Shown piece after piece: positions 52,544-61,791 of a stretch of 64,000 nucleotides of DNA. Origin of the DNA: Paenibacillus silvae (lineage in GTDB: Bacteria; Bacillota; Bacilli; Paenibacillales; Paenibacillaceae). Where the stretch lies: assembly GCF_014639235.1 (NCBI RefSeq), contig NZ_BMFU01000005.1, positions 1 through 64,000 of the forward strand. The letters are read 5' to 3'. Under the pieces are notes generated by a model that was not told the origin of the DNA, searched no databases, and worked only from the letters and a program-made list of their open reading frames with translations. Position 1 is the first letter of the stretch; every line of letters begins with the position of its first letter. Made by a program: the position numbers and the translations under genes.

Positions 52544-53803
52544 ATGTCATCACATACCCAACAGCATCAGCACTCCCTTTCTTTGACGGAAAAAGAACCG
52601 TCCCAACACGGGACCGAACAAACACAGCACACATCCAGAAATTATGCGTTGCTGCTTGCCGGGATTATCGTGCTTGCCGCTACGATGCGTTCACCCATTA
52701 CTGCCACAGGTCCCGTCGTGGAATTGATTCGTTCAGACACCGGCATCGGCCATACGATGGCTGGATTGCTGACATCACTGCCTTTGATTGCTTTTGCAGC
52801 CGTCTCACCTTTTGCCCCGCGCCTTGCCAGACGTTTTGGGCTGGAGACCGCTCTCCTGCTCGCTGTAATTATTGTTACTGGAGGTATAACTTTACGCCTT
52901 CTTCCCTCTGTTGCCGCTTTGTATGCAGGGACAGCTCTTCTGGGATGCGGGATTGCCTTCAGCAACGTACTCTTGCCAAGTTTAATTAAACGTGATTTCC
53001 CGTTACGTGTCGGTATGGTCACAGGGCTGTACTCGGTTTCCATGAATATGTTTGCCTCGATCTCGTCAGGCATCAGTGTACCCGTGGCAGAAGCCTCTTC
53101 ACTTGGGTGGAGAGCCTCATTGGGGATGTGGGTCATCTTCTCTATACTCGCCGTTTTGTTATGGCTGCCCCAAGCTTGGAAGGGCCGACAACAGATGTTA
53201 TATGCGACCTCCCTGAATGAAGGCACACCCACTCGACTGCGGACGTCTTCCCTGGCCTGGTTTGTGACTCTGTTTATGGGGTTACAGTCGCTAATCTTCT
53301 ATACCACCATCACCTGGCTTCCCGAAATTCTAACGGACCAAGGCTTCAGTGCCTCCTCGGCAGGCTGGATGCTTTCATTGATGCAGCTGGTGAGTGTTCC
53401 CGTAACTTTCGTTGTGCCAATCCTTGCTGGAAGAACAAAAGATCAACGACTGCTGACCACCATCACATGTATGTCGCTTATCTTCGGGTATGCCTTGTTA
53501 TTTACTGGTGTACCTGTGCTTGTTACTATCGGAGTTGCGTTAGCCGGTGTTGGTGCTGGAGCTTCCTTTGGTCTGGTCACCATGTTTTTTGTGCTTCGCA
53601 CCACTCATGCGCGGGAGGCTGCACGTTTGTCGGGAATGGCTCAATCCTTCGGATATCTGCTTGCGGCGGGCGGACCCTTGCTCTTTGGCCTGCTGCATGA
53701 CTGGACCCATGGCTGGACACTGCCGCTGCTCATTCAGATCTTTGTTGCGATTGTGCTGCTTATGACCGGGATTCAGGCAAGCAAAGATCAAACCATTTCT
53801 TAG
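52544..53803 (+). CDS. MFS transporter, CynX/NimT (YycB) type
   Basis: A 12-helix major facilitator of 419 residues. The N-terminal tail of about 35 residues is rich in Gln, His, Thr and Ser. The first helix contains AATMRSPITATGPV, and the loop between helices 2 and 3 has FAPRLARRFG, typical of the CynX/YycB cluster that includes cyanate and nitroimidazole exporters; the substrate is unknown. ATG 52544 follows CAGGAG by seven bases; the frame upstream to 52385 is not supported. It lies inside the inverted tRNA-bounded segment, the only plus-strand protein gene there. Confidence 0.88.
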   Translation: MSSHTQQHQHSLSLTEKEPSQHGTEQTQHTSRNYALLLAGIIVLAATMRSPITATGPVVELIRSDTGIGHTMAGLLTSLPLIAFAAVSPFAPRLARRFGLETALLLAVIIVTGGITLRLLPSVAALYAGTALLGCGIAFSNVLLPSLIKRDFPLRVGMVTGLYSVSMNMFASISSGISVPVAEASSLGWRASLGMWVIFSILAVLLWLPQAWKGRQQMLYATSLNEGTPTRLRTSSLAWFVTLFMGLQSLIFYTTITWLPEILTDQGFSASSAGWMLSLMQLVSVPVTFVVPILAGRTKDQRLLTTITCMSLIFGYALLFTGVPVLVTIGVALAGVGAGASFGLVTMFFVLRTTHAREAARLSGMAQSFGYLLAAGGPLLFGLLHDWTHGWTLPLLIQIFVAIVLLMTGIQASKDQTIS

Positions 53804-53822
53804 TTTGGTAAAAAAATACCCC

Positions 53823-53851
53823 CAGGGACAGGATTTCGCTCCTTCCCTGGA
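53823..53851 (+). terminator. Hairpin after the MFS gene
   Basis: CCAGGGA and TCCCTGG form a 7-base stem shortly after the stop codon. There is no T-run, so termination may rely on the next hairpin. Confidence 0.4.
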
Positions 53852-53862
53852 AGCAAACAACA

Positions 53863-53910
53863 AGAAACGGCCTCACCCTGTACAACACTCAACAGGGGAG
53901 GCCGTTTCTC
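53863..53910. terminator. Bidirectional terminator between MFS and protease genes
   Basis: GAAACGGCCTC-ACCCTGT pairs with ACAGGG-GAGGCCGTTTC, a long stem between converging genes. T-rich flanks are short on both sides. Confidence 0.65.
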
Positions 53911-53994
53911 ATATCTTGCTGTCGTCCTGGTCACCAGCTTTATGCCGGGATGGACGAGCGCTTTACTTTTCCAGACAACATGCTCTTACCGCGT

Positions 53995-56900
53995 TTACTT
54001 CACCTTCACCTGAATGGTATTGGTGCTTGTTGCTCCCGCAGCATTAATCAGCTCGGCCCGGTACGTATACGTGCCGGATGCCTTGCCTTTCACCGAAGTC
54101 ACGGCGAATTGCGGCAGCGGGGTTGTAGCTTTGAGCGACTGCGTATCAATCAGCTCATCGTTCTCGTAAAGACGATACTCGGTTGCATTGGTTCCCCACC
54201 AGAGGTTCATCATCACTTTATAGTTGCCGTCCACATCCCAGTTGTCATGAGAGAGGGTCGCTTTGCCAGGCAGTGCATCGGTTACCCGTACAGTCAGTGT
54301 CTGACTGCGTGTAACTCCTTTGTCATTAGCAAGCTCGGCAACATAAGTGTAAGTGCCATTGGTTTTGCCTGTAATTTTCGTATGAGCAAACTGTGCCCAA
54401 GGCGCATTATAAGTCAGCTTTTGCGAATCCACCAGCACGCCATCCTCATACAGCTTGTAGCTGGTCGCATTTTCACCCCACCACATGTTCATCGTTACAG
54501 TATAGTCGCCCCCTAACAGACCGTTTACAAAGCCGTTATTATGGGACAAAGATGGCGTTCCGGGCGCTTTGGTCGCTGGTGTTTCAGGCTCTGTCTGTGC
54601 AGACTCCACCTTGATGGTGGTGCTCGTCGTACCTGCAAGACCCTGCTCGTCTTTCACTGTTGTTACTACAGTGTACGTGCCGCCCTCAATGCCCTCCAAC
54701 GCATAATTGAAGCCGCCATCTGCCTGTACTGTAAATGTTCCTTCTTTCAGCGTTGATCCATCTTCTTTTTTCACCACGTAGGATGCTTTCAGCGCAGCGG
54801 TTGGATCAAACGTGATACTCCAGCCTTTGGCCAGTGCAGGAGCCACTCGGAAATACAGATCATCTACCGAACCGTTAATCACAACGGCATCATCAGCTTT
54901 GAACTCCAGGTTTTGCGGAGCTGTTACCGCTGGTGCTGTCTTTTTAACCAGAAACGGAGGTGTATCTTCCTTATAGGTTTTGCCGTCCGCGCCAATGGTT
55001 GTAATATCGACTGTATACAAGCCATCCGGCAGTTCAGCCACTTCATCTGTCGTGTAATCAGCATACTGACCATCCCAGGCCAGGTTGTACCTTGTATTCG
55101 CGTTAAAATTATAATAATTGCCGAAAATCGAGCCAATGTATCCGTCTTGATAATAACCACCGTCCGGATCAAGGCCGTTATAGATTTCGATAAGCGCAAA
55201 CGTCATCGGATTATGGAACTCCATTGCAACGTTCAATGTATCCAGAGAACCGTCTGCCTTCAACGGATAGTAGAATGGATTTTTCGCAGTTCCTTTAACC
55301 GTCTCAATGTATTTCACTCCACTGGACGTCACATTAAAGTGAGCCACATAAGGCACTGTAAATGTATTTGTTCCATTCGTAATTTCAATGTACCCCTGTG
55401 CCTCGGTTACCGCTGTAACCCCGCGAGGTACGGTAACGGTTACTGCCAATTCTTCCTCCCCATTCAAAGTGAATGAAGTTTTATCTACGGCAACAGATAC
55501 CCCTGGCACCGTTCGTGTCGGATTCACATTGACCGTATACTCGCCACCATTTCCGTTCAAGGCCTGAACCTTGATCGTTTTGGTCACTGTTTTTTCATCT
55601 GTGCTCATAAAGTTGCCATAGTTGATGCTGCCCGTGATGTTTTCTTTTTCAACAACCGAGCCATTCTCGGTATACCGGGTTACATCCATGACTTTGACAA
55701 AGGCAGCAGGATCAATGGATTTTACCGCCTGGATGCGGCCTGCACCTTGATCAAATACATCGTATTTCGCTGTATCAATAATTTTAGCATTATTCATCAG
55801 AGCAGCCTTGACATCAAAAGGCGTCCAGTCCGGATGCTTTTCTAGCAGCAGTGCAGCCAGACCTGATACGTGAGGAGCAGCCATACTGGTTCCACTTTTG
55901 CGATCATACGCTTGTGAATAATCAGCATCTGGTTCATCTTTGCCATAGGCAGGAACTGTTGAAAGAATGTTGGAGCCCGGTGCAACGACATCCGGTTTGA
56001 TATCAAGCGTTACTTTGGCAGGCCCGCGGGAGCTGGATGAACTCATCTCGTCCCCAGGAGTCTGACTGCGCTCAAAATCACTGAAGCTCACTTGAACGGG
56101 TTGGCCTGCATCCAGCTCAGCCTTGATCACTTCGCCATCTTCCTTGGACATGCTCAGTGTCGGGATCAGATCGAAGCTGTCACCAAGACTAACGCCAATT
56201 GGCCCAGGAATATTGTTAAATACGACAACACCTACCGCTCCGGCGGCTTTGGCATTCGCAATTTTCTCTACAAATGCAAGCTCGCCACGCTGAATCAAAG
56301 CTACTTTCCCTGTAAAATCCTTGCCTTCAAAATCAGCCGGTTTACCCAAAGCTGCAAATTCAACAGCATACTTGTCTGTCAAAACAGATTCAGGATCAGC
56401 CGCAAGACTCCAGCCCATCACATCCAAGCGATAGACCGATTCGGTAACATTCAGTGGCGCTTGCTCCGACTGTGCCGGTGCAGGTGTTGTCTCAATTCCA
56501 TCTTGAGTCTCAGATGATGAAACTCCGTCTGTTCCTTCTGCCGCAGGAGCAGGTACTTCCGATGTTTCATCATTAGTCGTTGCCGTGTCTGCAGCTTGTG
56601 CAGGCTCAGTCTGATCAGGCTGGGAAGCTTGCTGTGCCTCATCGGAGACTGCAGCATTAGAAGCATTTCCGCCATTTTGTGCAGATGCAGCAATTTCTCC
56701 TGTATCGCCTTCTGGCGCAGTCACTCCAGTTTTACCTTCCGGTGCGTTTACCGGTGACGATTCAGGAAATTGTGTTTCGGGAGCACTGCCCAGTTCAGGT
56801 GTTTGCTCGTTCTCTGGAACCGGCTGCTGCTCAGGTGTTTCTTCCTGACCCTCTTCGCCAATCCAGAAATGTGTATTAGCCGTAATCAACTGGCTAGGAC

Positions 56901-58050
56901 CTGTCGAATTACCTACCGTAATCGCCATCGCGGATGCACCCGGTGAACCAAGTGTATAACGGTTAGGCCCGCTATTACCGCTCGATACCACTGCAGTTAC
57001 ACCAGACAGCATGGCGTTGTTCAGTGCAACTGATGTCACATAGCTTGGATCATTGTTCGCAGCACCAAGCGACAGATTGATAACATCCATGCCATCTGAT
57101 ACTGAGCGGTCAATTCCTCCCAGCACCCAGGATGTCTGTCCGTTTCCGTATGGCCCAAGAACTCGATAAGCATAGATGTCCGCTTCAGGAGCAATCCCAA
57201 CAATGCCATAATCTCCTGCTTCACGGGCAGCTACCGTGCCGGAGACATGTGTGCCGTGAGAAGTGTAATAAGAGCTGTTTCTATCATCAAACTCCGGCTG
57301 GCCTGATGCTTTCCACTCTTCATAAGTCGCTTCATATGGATCATTATCATTATCTACAAAATCCCATCCGCCTTTATAAGCGTCACGCAGATTCGGGTGA
57401 TCGTAGTCAATCCCGGTATCAATGACTCCCACCTTCACACCTTTACCTTTATATCCCAAGTCCCATACTTCAGGCGCTCCGATAAAAGGCGCGGTATCTT
57501 TCATATGCGGATTGACTTCACCTGTGTCTGGTGCCAGGGTTACTTCAAGGTCAGGATATACACTGACCACTCCTGGTATTTGAAGCAATTGTCCCAATTG
57601 ATTCCCCTTCACTTCAAGGGCTACACCATTAAGGGCATATGCATAATTGTCCAGCACTTCGTGTTTGATTTTTTTCTGAGTGAGGCTATGTACAAATGAC
57701 TGTTGTTGCTCTTCAACTTGAGTCACAGCCTTTGTTTCCATAGAGGAGGTAAATGATCTTCCAGAGAGGGTTGTTTCACCTTGTGCTACAGCAACAGGTT
57801 TATTGGACAGCTCGACGATAACGCGAGTATTCTCTCCGCCGAGACCTTCCAGACTTTTATCCAAAAATGGATCTGCAGCAATTCGTGCCTCCCGATCGGC
57901 AAGCACTTCTCTCATCTGCTTTGCTTCGGTGCTGTTTAACGTATTATCCAGTTGAATTGCGGAATCTGCAGGAGCAGCTCCGGCAGCTGGCAGGATAAGT
58001 GAAAAAACCATAAGGACACTCAATAACATGGATATCAATCGTTTATTCAA
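53995..58050 (-). CDS. Large secreted subtilisin-family (S8) protease with PA and Ig-like domains
   Basis: 1351 residues from TTG 58050, eight bases after AAGGAGG; the upstream ATG overlaps that site. A signal peptide (1-25) ends near GAAPA. An I9-like propeptide (about 70-175) is followed by the S8 domain with catalytic Asp211 (VGVIDTGID), His265 (HGTHVSG), Asn359 and Ser722 (SGTSMAAPH). The S8 domain is split by a low-complexity Glu/Pro/Ala/Thr/Gln insert (about 400-535) and a PA domain (about 550-660). Next come Fn3/Ig-like regions and two ~90-residue C-terminal repeats with MNMWWGENATSYKLYE and MNLWWGTNATEYRLYE, probably sugar- or wall-binding. It resembles minor extracellular proteases of the Vpr/bacillopeptidase group. 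No LPXTG anchor is seen. Confidence 0.92.
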   Translation of the reverse strand: MNKRLISMLLSVLMVFSLILPAAGAAPADSAIQLDNTLNSTEAKQMREVLADREARIAADPFLDKSLEGLGGENTRVIVELSNKPVAVAQGETTLSGRSFTSSMETKAVTQVEEQQQSFVHSLTQKKIKHEVLDNYAYALNGVALEVKGNQLGQLLQIPGVVSVYPDLEVTLAPDTGEVNPHMKDTAPFIGAPEVWDLGYKGKGVKVGVIDTGIDYDHPNLRDAYKGGWDFVDNDNDPYEATYEEWKASGQPEFDDRNSSYYTSHGTHVSGTVAAREAGDYGIVGIAPEADIYAYRVLGPYGNGQTSWVLGGIDRSVSDGMDVINLSLGAANNDPSYVTSVALNNAMLSGVTAVVSSGNSGPNRYTLGSPGASAMAITVGNSTGPSQLITANTHFWIGEEGQEETPEQQPVPENEQTPELGSAPETQFPESSPVNAPEGKTGVTAPEGDTGEIAASAQNGGNASNAAVSDEAQQASQPDQTEPAQAADTATTNDETSEVPAPAAEGTDGVSSSETQDGIETTPAPAQSEQAPLNVTESVYRLDVMGWSLAADPESVLTDKYAVEFAALGKPADFEGKDFTGKVALIQRGELAFVEKIANAKAAGAVGVVVFNNIPGPIGVSLGDSFDLIPTLSMSKEDGEVIKAELDAGQPVQVSFSDFERSQTPGDEMSSSSSRGPAKVTLDIKPDVVAPGSNILSTVPAYGKDEPDADYSQAYDRKSGTSMAAPHVSGLAALLLEKHPDWTPFDVKAALMNNAKIIDTAKYDVFDQGAGRIQAVKSIDPAAFVKVMDVTRYTENGSVVEKENITGSINYGNFMSTDEKTVTKTIKVQALNGNGGEYTVNVNPTRTVPGVSVAVDKTSFTLNGEEELAVTVTVPRGVTAVTEAQGYIEITNGTNTFTVPYVAHFNVTSSGVKYIETVKGTAKNPFYYPLKADGSLDTLNVAMEFHNPMTFALIEIYNGLDPDGGYYQDGYIGSIFGNYYNFNANTRYNLAWDGQYADYTTDEVAELPDGLYTVDITTIGADGKTYKEDTPPFLVKKTAPAVTAPQNLEFKADDAVVINGSVDDLYFRVAPALAKGWSITFDPTAALKASYVVKKEDGSTLKEGTFTVQADGGFNYALEGIEGGTYTVVTTVKDEQGLAGTTSTTIKVESAQTEPETPATKAPGTPSLSHNNGFVNGLLGGDYTVTMNMWWGENATSYKLYEDGVLVDSQKLTYNAPWAQFAHTKITGKTNGTYTYVAELANDKGVTRSQTLTVRVTDALPGKATLSHDNWDVDGNYKVMMNLWWGTNATEYRLYENDELIDTQSLKATTPLPQFAVTSVKGKASGTYTYRAELINAAGATSTNTIQVKVK

Positions 58051-58316
58051 GGTTATGCCCTCCTTCATCGTGTAAACCTCACCAAAATGGGTTCTTGCTC
58101 TCTGTTAAGCACTACGATTCTTTCGACTACATTCACCTCCAATCTGCAAGATGTTTGACCCTTGGTAAATTATTCTACCAAAATATCTCATTTTCCTTCT
58201 AATTACTTACATTATGATATAGAAATTACTTATATGGGTCTTTAGTAGGTTAAACATTCGCATTTGTATATTCCTGTCGTTTGAATATTCAAATTCAAAA
58301 TATGGGTTGGAGACAA
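58051..58316. other. Upstream region of the S8 protease gene
   Basis: No gene is seen. It is AT-rich and contains a perfect 14-base palindrome TTTGAATATTCAAA (58280-58293). A second ribosome-site-like TTGGAGGTGA (about 58135-58144) leads only to an immediate stop. Confidence 0.45.
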
Positions 58317-58358
58317 GAAAAAACCATACATCTCTGAATGAGATAAACGCATGGTTTT
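58317..58358 (-). terminator. Terminator downstream of the methyltransferase gene
   Basis: On the minus strand AAACCATGCG and TGTATGGTTT with inner ATCTC/GAGAT form an interrupted stem followed by six T. Confidence 0.85.
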
Positions 58359-58464
58359 GAGTGAGTTTTATTCGAATTAAAACATTCTTATGGTAGGGCG
58401 GAGATGTGGTTCAGACATTCTTTTTCTATAGTTTTAAATTCATATAACAAAGTTTTTAAATTAT

Positions 58465-59244
58465 TCAAACTTGATTTTCTGGCTTGAATGCTTCAATACG
58501 CAGTCGTTTGTAATCTGCATAAATCGCATCATTTTTCCACAGCTTAGGTTTGACGATTTCGCTAATTTCCTGACACCATTCCTTCACCTGTTCGGGGTTA
58601 ACCCCCTTGAAATAATCATCTCCAAAATGAGTCAGCCAGCCTGCAATTCCATCCTCACCATCTGCCAGTTTAGTAGGACGATCGTAGTGATAGGCCTGAC
58701 GAACCATAAATCCCCTGTTCTCTAAAATACGGCTGTACTGCCCAATGGTCGGAAAATACCAAGGATTACGTTCCGCTGCGTTGATGCCTGTATGTCGCTC
58801 CAGCACCTCTTCCACCGCTTTCACAATGATCTGCACATTGCCCTGCCCGCCAAATTCAGCTACAAATCGCCCTCCCGGCTTCAAGGCGTTCCATACACAG
58901 TCTACAACGTCGCTGGAATTACGCATCCAGTGTAAAGCAGCATTCGAGAACACAGCGTCATATGCTCGTTCTGTATGAAAGTGCTCGCCATCCGCCTCCA
59001 TAAACTCCAGTTGCGGGAACTTTTGCTTTGCCCGGGCAATCATATCCGAGGAAGCATCCATACCGGTTACCTCTGCTCCCAAAAGAGAAATCTCATGCGT
59101 TAAATCTCCGGTTCCGCAACCGAGATCGAGAATGTACTCACCCACTTGGGGACGCAGCCAGGAAATCAGACTTTTTCCATACTCCGATACAAAAGCCAGT
59201 TGATTGTCGTAGTCCTCGGCCTGCCACTGATTAATTGATTTCAT
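58465..59244 (-). CDS. Class I SAM-dependent methyltransferase
   Basis: 259 residues of the trans-aconitate methyltransferase / UbiE-like type: SAM motif I ILDLGCGTGDL (38-48), motif II aspartate region VTGMDASSDMI, and FSNAALHWM. Substrate unknown. ATG 59244 follows GGTGGAG with short spacing; the frame reaches 59295 but the start there has no ribosome site. A single-gene unit within the tRNA-bounded segment. Confidence 0.85.
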   Translation of the reverse strand: MKSINQWQAEDYDNQLAFVSEYGKSLISWLRPQVGEYILDLGCGTGDLTHEISLLGAEVTGMDASSDMIARAKQKFPQLEFMEADGEHFHTERAYDAVFSNAALHWMRNSSDVVDCVWNALKPGGRFVAEFGGQGNVQIIVKAVEEVLERHTGINAAERNPWYFPTIGQYSRILENRGFMVRQAYHYDRPTKLADGEDGIAGWLTHFGDDYFKGVNPEQVKEWCQEISEIVKPKLWKNDAIYADYKRLRIEAFKPENQV

Positions 59245-59732
59245 CTTCTCCACCGTCGCTTTCGCTGTTGATAGATATATTGTGGCACAATTCATCTTAT
59301 TGTTTAAATATATTTAATCTATCTATCTTATAGGTAAAACAAATTAAGGAGCGAGCGGGCATCTATTCTTCTGAATGCATACTAGAAACTGAATGTCACA
59401 GTTAGTCATTTATTTGGCAGTTCTTTCGGTGACTAGCTTGGAATTGATCTTCCGTTAAGGTCCGTCGCTGGTGTGTTTGGCGCAGGCATTATCTTGCTGC
59501 CAGATTTTTCGCTGGAAGAGTAAAACCGGGTACCGTGTTGGGCGGGCTTCTTCTACGAGACACGTTGACTGGGGGCGCATGCATTTCCTTCTACGGGGGA
59601 TGGCGACCTGGCGCGGCGTAATTTCTGCCACTAAGTGCTCATTAACTTACTTTGTAAATACAGCATTAATTCTTATCCTGTTCCTTTGCATGCCCGCCCC
59701 CACCAGAGCTCCTCTCCATTCACATCGGTAAT
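59245..59732. other. Non-coding stretch upstream of the methyltransferase
   Basis: About 490 bases with no supported gene. The open frames have no ribosome site and unlikely composition. GC content rises near 59520-59710, where GGGGGCGCATGCA and TGCATGCCCGCCCCC are partly complementary. Confidence 0.45.
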
Positions 59733-59930
59733 TCTAACGAATCGAGACAACCTTATTCTAGTGAATTTGAGCATAATCCAATTCTAACGATTCGAGGAAA
59801 CGCTATTTAGGCTAAATGGAACGAAAAAGAGTGTTAAACTCGTGAAATAGACGAAATAAGCTTTCTACGATTCGTTAGATTTTTAGAATGCAATAAATGA
59901 GGCAAATAACGCTTCTCTGAATCGTTAAAA
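59733..59930. repeat. Four-motif palindromic element, right copy (A-B-A'-B')
   Basis: Direct motifs at 59735-59760 and 59785-59810, inverted motifs at about 59854-59879 and 59904-59929, again 50 bp apart within each pair. Read on the minus strand the order is B-A-B'-A', the same as the left copy. All eight motifs share TAACGA followed about 10 bases later by a CTATTT/CTTATT-like end, while the bases between vary. Confidence 0.8.
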
Positions 59931-59952
59931 TTTTGATGTGACGTTGGTACCG

Positions 59953-60090
59953 ATGATGATGGTGGTTGTGGTTGTGGTTGTGGTTTTTGCGGTGTTTGCG
60001 CGTTTGCAGTGGTTGCGGTGGTTGCGTGTTTTCATGTTTGTGATGGTGATAGTTGTGAGGGTTACGTTGGTTGTGCTAAAGGTTACGGTG
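59953..60090 (+). repeat. GT-rich low-complexity stretch with (GGTTGT) units
   Basis: Four near-perfect GGTTGT units at about 59963-59983, then imperfect G/T-rich sequence with many GGTTG and GTTTGCG variants. It lies between the right palindromic element and the right 136 bp unit. No gene. Confidence 0.6.
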
Positions 60091-60138
60091 AACTCACTGT
60101 GCTCCCCCCACATCATCAAGCTTGCCCATCTGGACTCA

Positions 60139-60274
60139 CGTCCCAGGAGGGATACTCGCCTTGCAGGCGAGACTGCGATGCCTTTCCTCCCGAAGCCGAT
60201 GCTTCGACGAACCCTAGGGGTTCTCATCCCCTGAACGCAAAAAGAAGCTTCCCGAAGGATGCTTCTCTTCATGA

Positions 60275-60275
<1 letters not shown>
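60139..60275 (-). repeat. 136 bp unit matching the left 134 bp repeat (inverted, one copy)
   Basis: CGTCCCAGGAGGG, the complement of the tRNA-Arg 3' end, occurs at 60275 and again at 60139. In between, read on the minus strand, come the same hairpin, GCGTTC, GATGAGAACCCC, GCATCGGCTTCGG and AGTCTCGCCTGCAAGG as on the left side, with scattered differences. Confidence 0.88.
60240..60270 (-). terminator. Terminator of the right tRNA-Arg
   Basis: On the minus strand GAAGC-ATCC and GGGA-AGCTTC form a stem around TTC, followed by five T. Matches the terminator after the left copy in position. Confidence 0.65.
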
Positions 60276-60348
<73 letters not shown>

Positions 60349-60381
60349 AAGTATGTATAACAAAAATGCGGAACGTTCTCT

Positions 60382-60409
60382 ATTATACTCCGATTTCTAT
60401 ATTTTTCAA
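60382..60409 (-). promoter_or_regulatory. Promoter of the right tRNA-Arg
   Basis: On the minus strand a -35 TTGAAA (60404-60409), 16 bp spacer and perfect -10 TATAAT (60382-60387). Unrelated in sequence to the promoter of the left copy. The rest of 60410-60665 shows no gene. Confidence 0.65.
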
Positions 60410-60665
60410 TAGTTTTATTAAAATTAATAATGCATCCACTAAACGCCCTGCGCCGTATAGTATGCATACTGCTATCTGAAGCCGAATAAGCTATTGGTTT
60501 TGAGGTAATAGTAATAACACTCTTCTACGGGAAGCCTGTCCAAAACCTTGCGCCCAAGCCATCATCAACGGGTGCGGCACATCCCCTACTTATTCAACTT
60601 CCCACATGAAGGGTAATTGGTTTGCATACATACATTTCAAAGTTTTATTGAAGGAGAGATTAGCT

Positions 60666-60959
60666 ATGAGACAACTTTTATCATCATTATCCTATTTCAG
60701 TATCTTCTTTGCACCTTTTCTATTTCCCATCATTGTATGGATTGTTGCGCGGGATGAATACATCGCAGGACATGCAAAGCGTGCACTCTTCTCCCATATC
60801 TTCCCATTCCTCGCTGCGATTCCGCTATTATATTTCTTCGTGACCTCCCAAAGCGTGGGATCAGCTGTCGGTTTTGTTGTTTTGTTCTTTGTCATCTATG
60901 GCCTGAGCTTTGTGTACAATATCGTAAAAGGCATTCAGGTTCTGCGTGAATACTATTGA
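60666..60959 (+). CDS. Small membrane protein, DUF4870-like
   Basis: 97 residues with three hydrophobic segments and the DUF4870-like features: an early FAPFLFPIIVW segment, then GHAKRALFSHI, and a C-terminal YNIVKGIQVLREYY. Function unknown. ATG 60666 follows GAAGGAG by eight bases; the frame to 60606 is unsupported. Confidence 0.75.
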   Translation: MRQLLSSLSYFSIFFAPFLFPIIVWIVARDEYIAGHAKRALFSHIFPFLAAIPLLYFFVTSQSVGSAVGFVVLFFVIYGLSFVYNIVKGIQVLREYY

Positions 60960-60975
60960 TCCCGCAGCAGTGAAT

Positions 60976-61004
60976 ATCACATCACATCTCATCTCATCTC
61001 ATCT
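60976..61004 (+). repeat. Pentanucleotide repeat ATCWC
   Basis: ATCAC twice then ATCTC three times and a partial unit, just after the stop codon of the small membrane gene. A slippage-prone simple repeat. Confidence 0.85.
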
Positions 61005-61053
61005 GCTCAGCAATTCACTCGCATGTGATCCGAATGCTGACAAAATGACAACA

Positions 61054-61085
61054 CCCCCGCCGTACCCGGCGGGGTTATGTGTGTT
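61054..61085 (+). terminator. Terminator downstream of the DUF4870-like gene
   Basis: CCCCGCC and GGCGGGG form a stem around six bases, followed by TTATGTGTGTTT. The following 270 bases to the next gene show nothing I can support. Confidence 0.7.
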
Positions 61086-61359
61086 TACACTCATACTACA
61101 ATTAAAACCACACTACTTAGGGAGTGTCTTGAAACCACTGAAGTGCATCTTTTACCACCCTTTCCGCCCCCTTGCTGCCCTACTTTTCCTTAACGTGCCC
61201 TGGCACGCCTGTGGTAAATTTCCTGGCCCGGAACAAAAATTGTGCAAAATCTGCTTCCTGCCTTCATCGTTTTCAGACACGCCCAGTTTTGATCTGGTTT
61301 GGTTCCACCCTAACGATACCTCTAATTCACTCGCTAACAATAACTTTGATCTTTTCCCC

Positions 61360-61722
61360 TCACGCTTGACCGATCAGATACCGCTGAAGTGTGGGGCCAA
61401 GCAAACCAAAAGCAAACAGGTTACTTTGAAACTGCGCCTTGTCCTCCTCGGCTGTGACGCCTTCGCTATTTTCAAACGCTGTATCTGTCGCATCCTCAAA
61501 AGCCGTATGCATGTTATTGTTATACCAGTCAATCGCTGCATCCGAGTGATTGCGTACAATGCGCACCACCTGAAGCTCATTCCCCGGCTGGGTTGAAGCA
61601 ACATATACAAGTAATGACGGATCTCCCGCGTTGCCAGGCTGTACTTCCACCTCTGCACAAGATAATCCGTCCACTTCCGTTAATCTGCGTATTTTAGCAT
61701 CCTGAATGGCATACATCGTCAT
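61360..61722 (-). CDS. Hypothetical protein (120 residues)
   Basis: Not recognised. A soluble, acidic, mixed alpha/beta-looking protein with two ATGs at the start (61722 and 61716), both after AAAGGAG; the second has the better spacing. No membrane segment, cysteine cluster or known motif. It lies 69 bases downstream of another unrecognised small gene on the same strand; both have good ribosome sites, so they are probably real and co-transcribed. Confidence 0.65.
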   Translation of the reverse strand: MTMYAIQDAKIRRLTEVDGLSCAEVEVQPGNAGDPSLLVYVASTQPGNELQVVRIVRNHSDAAIDWYNNNMHTAFEDATDTAFENSEGVTAEEDKAQFQSNLFAFGLLGPTLQRYLIGQA

Positions 61723-61791
61723 CTCTCTCCTTTTGTTCTAATCATTTGCTTCATTGCTTCGTTCCAGCTTCAGTCATGTTGCCCGCTCTGT

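Noticed and set aside
58084..58145. Short leader peptide before the S8 protease
   Set aside because: The ribosome-site-like GGAGGTGA is followed by ATG-TAG, an immediate stop; a GTG start would overlap the site itself.
59471..59731. 86-codon plus-strand open frame
   Set aside because: No ribosome site, odd composition and no recognisable feature; treated as non-coding.
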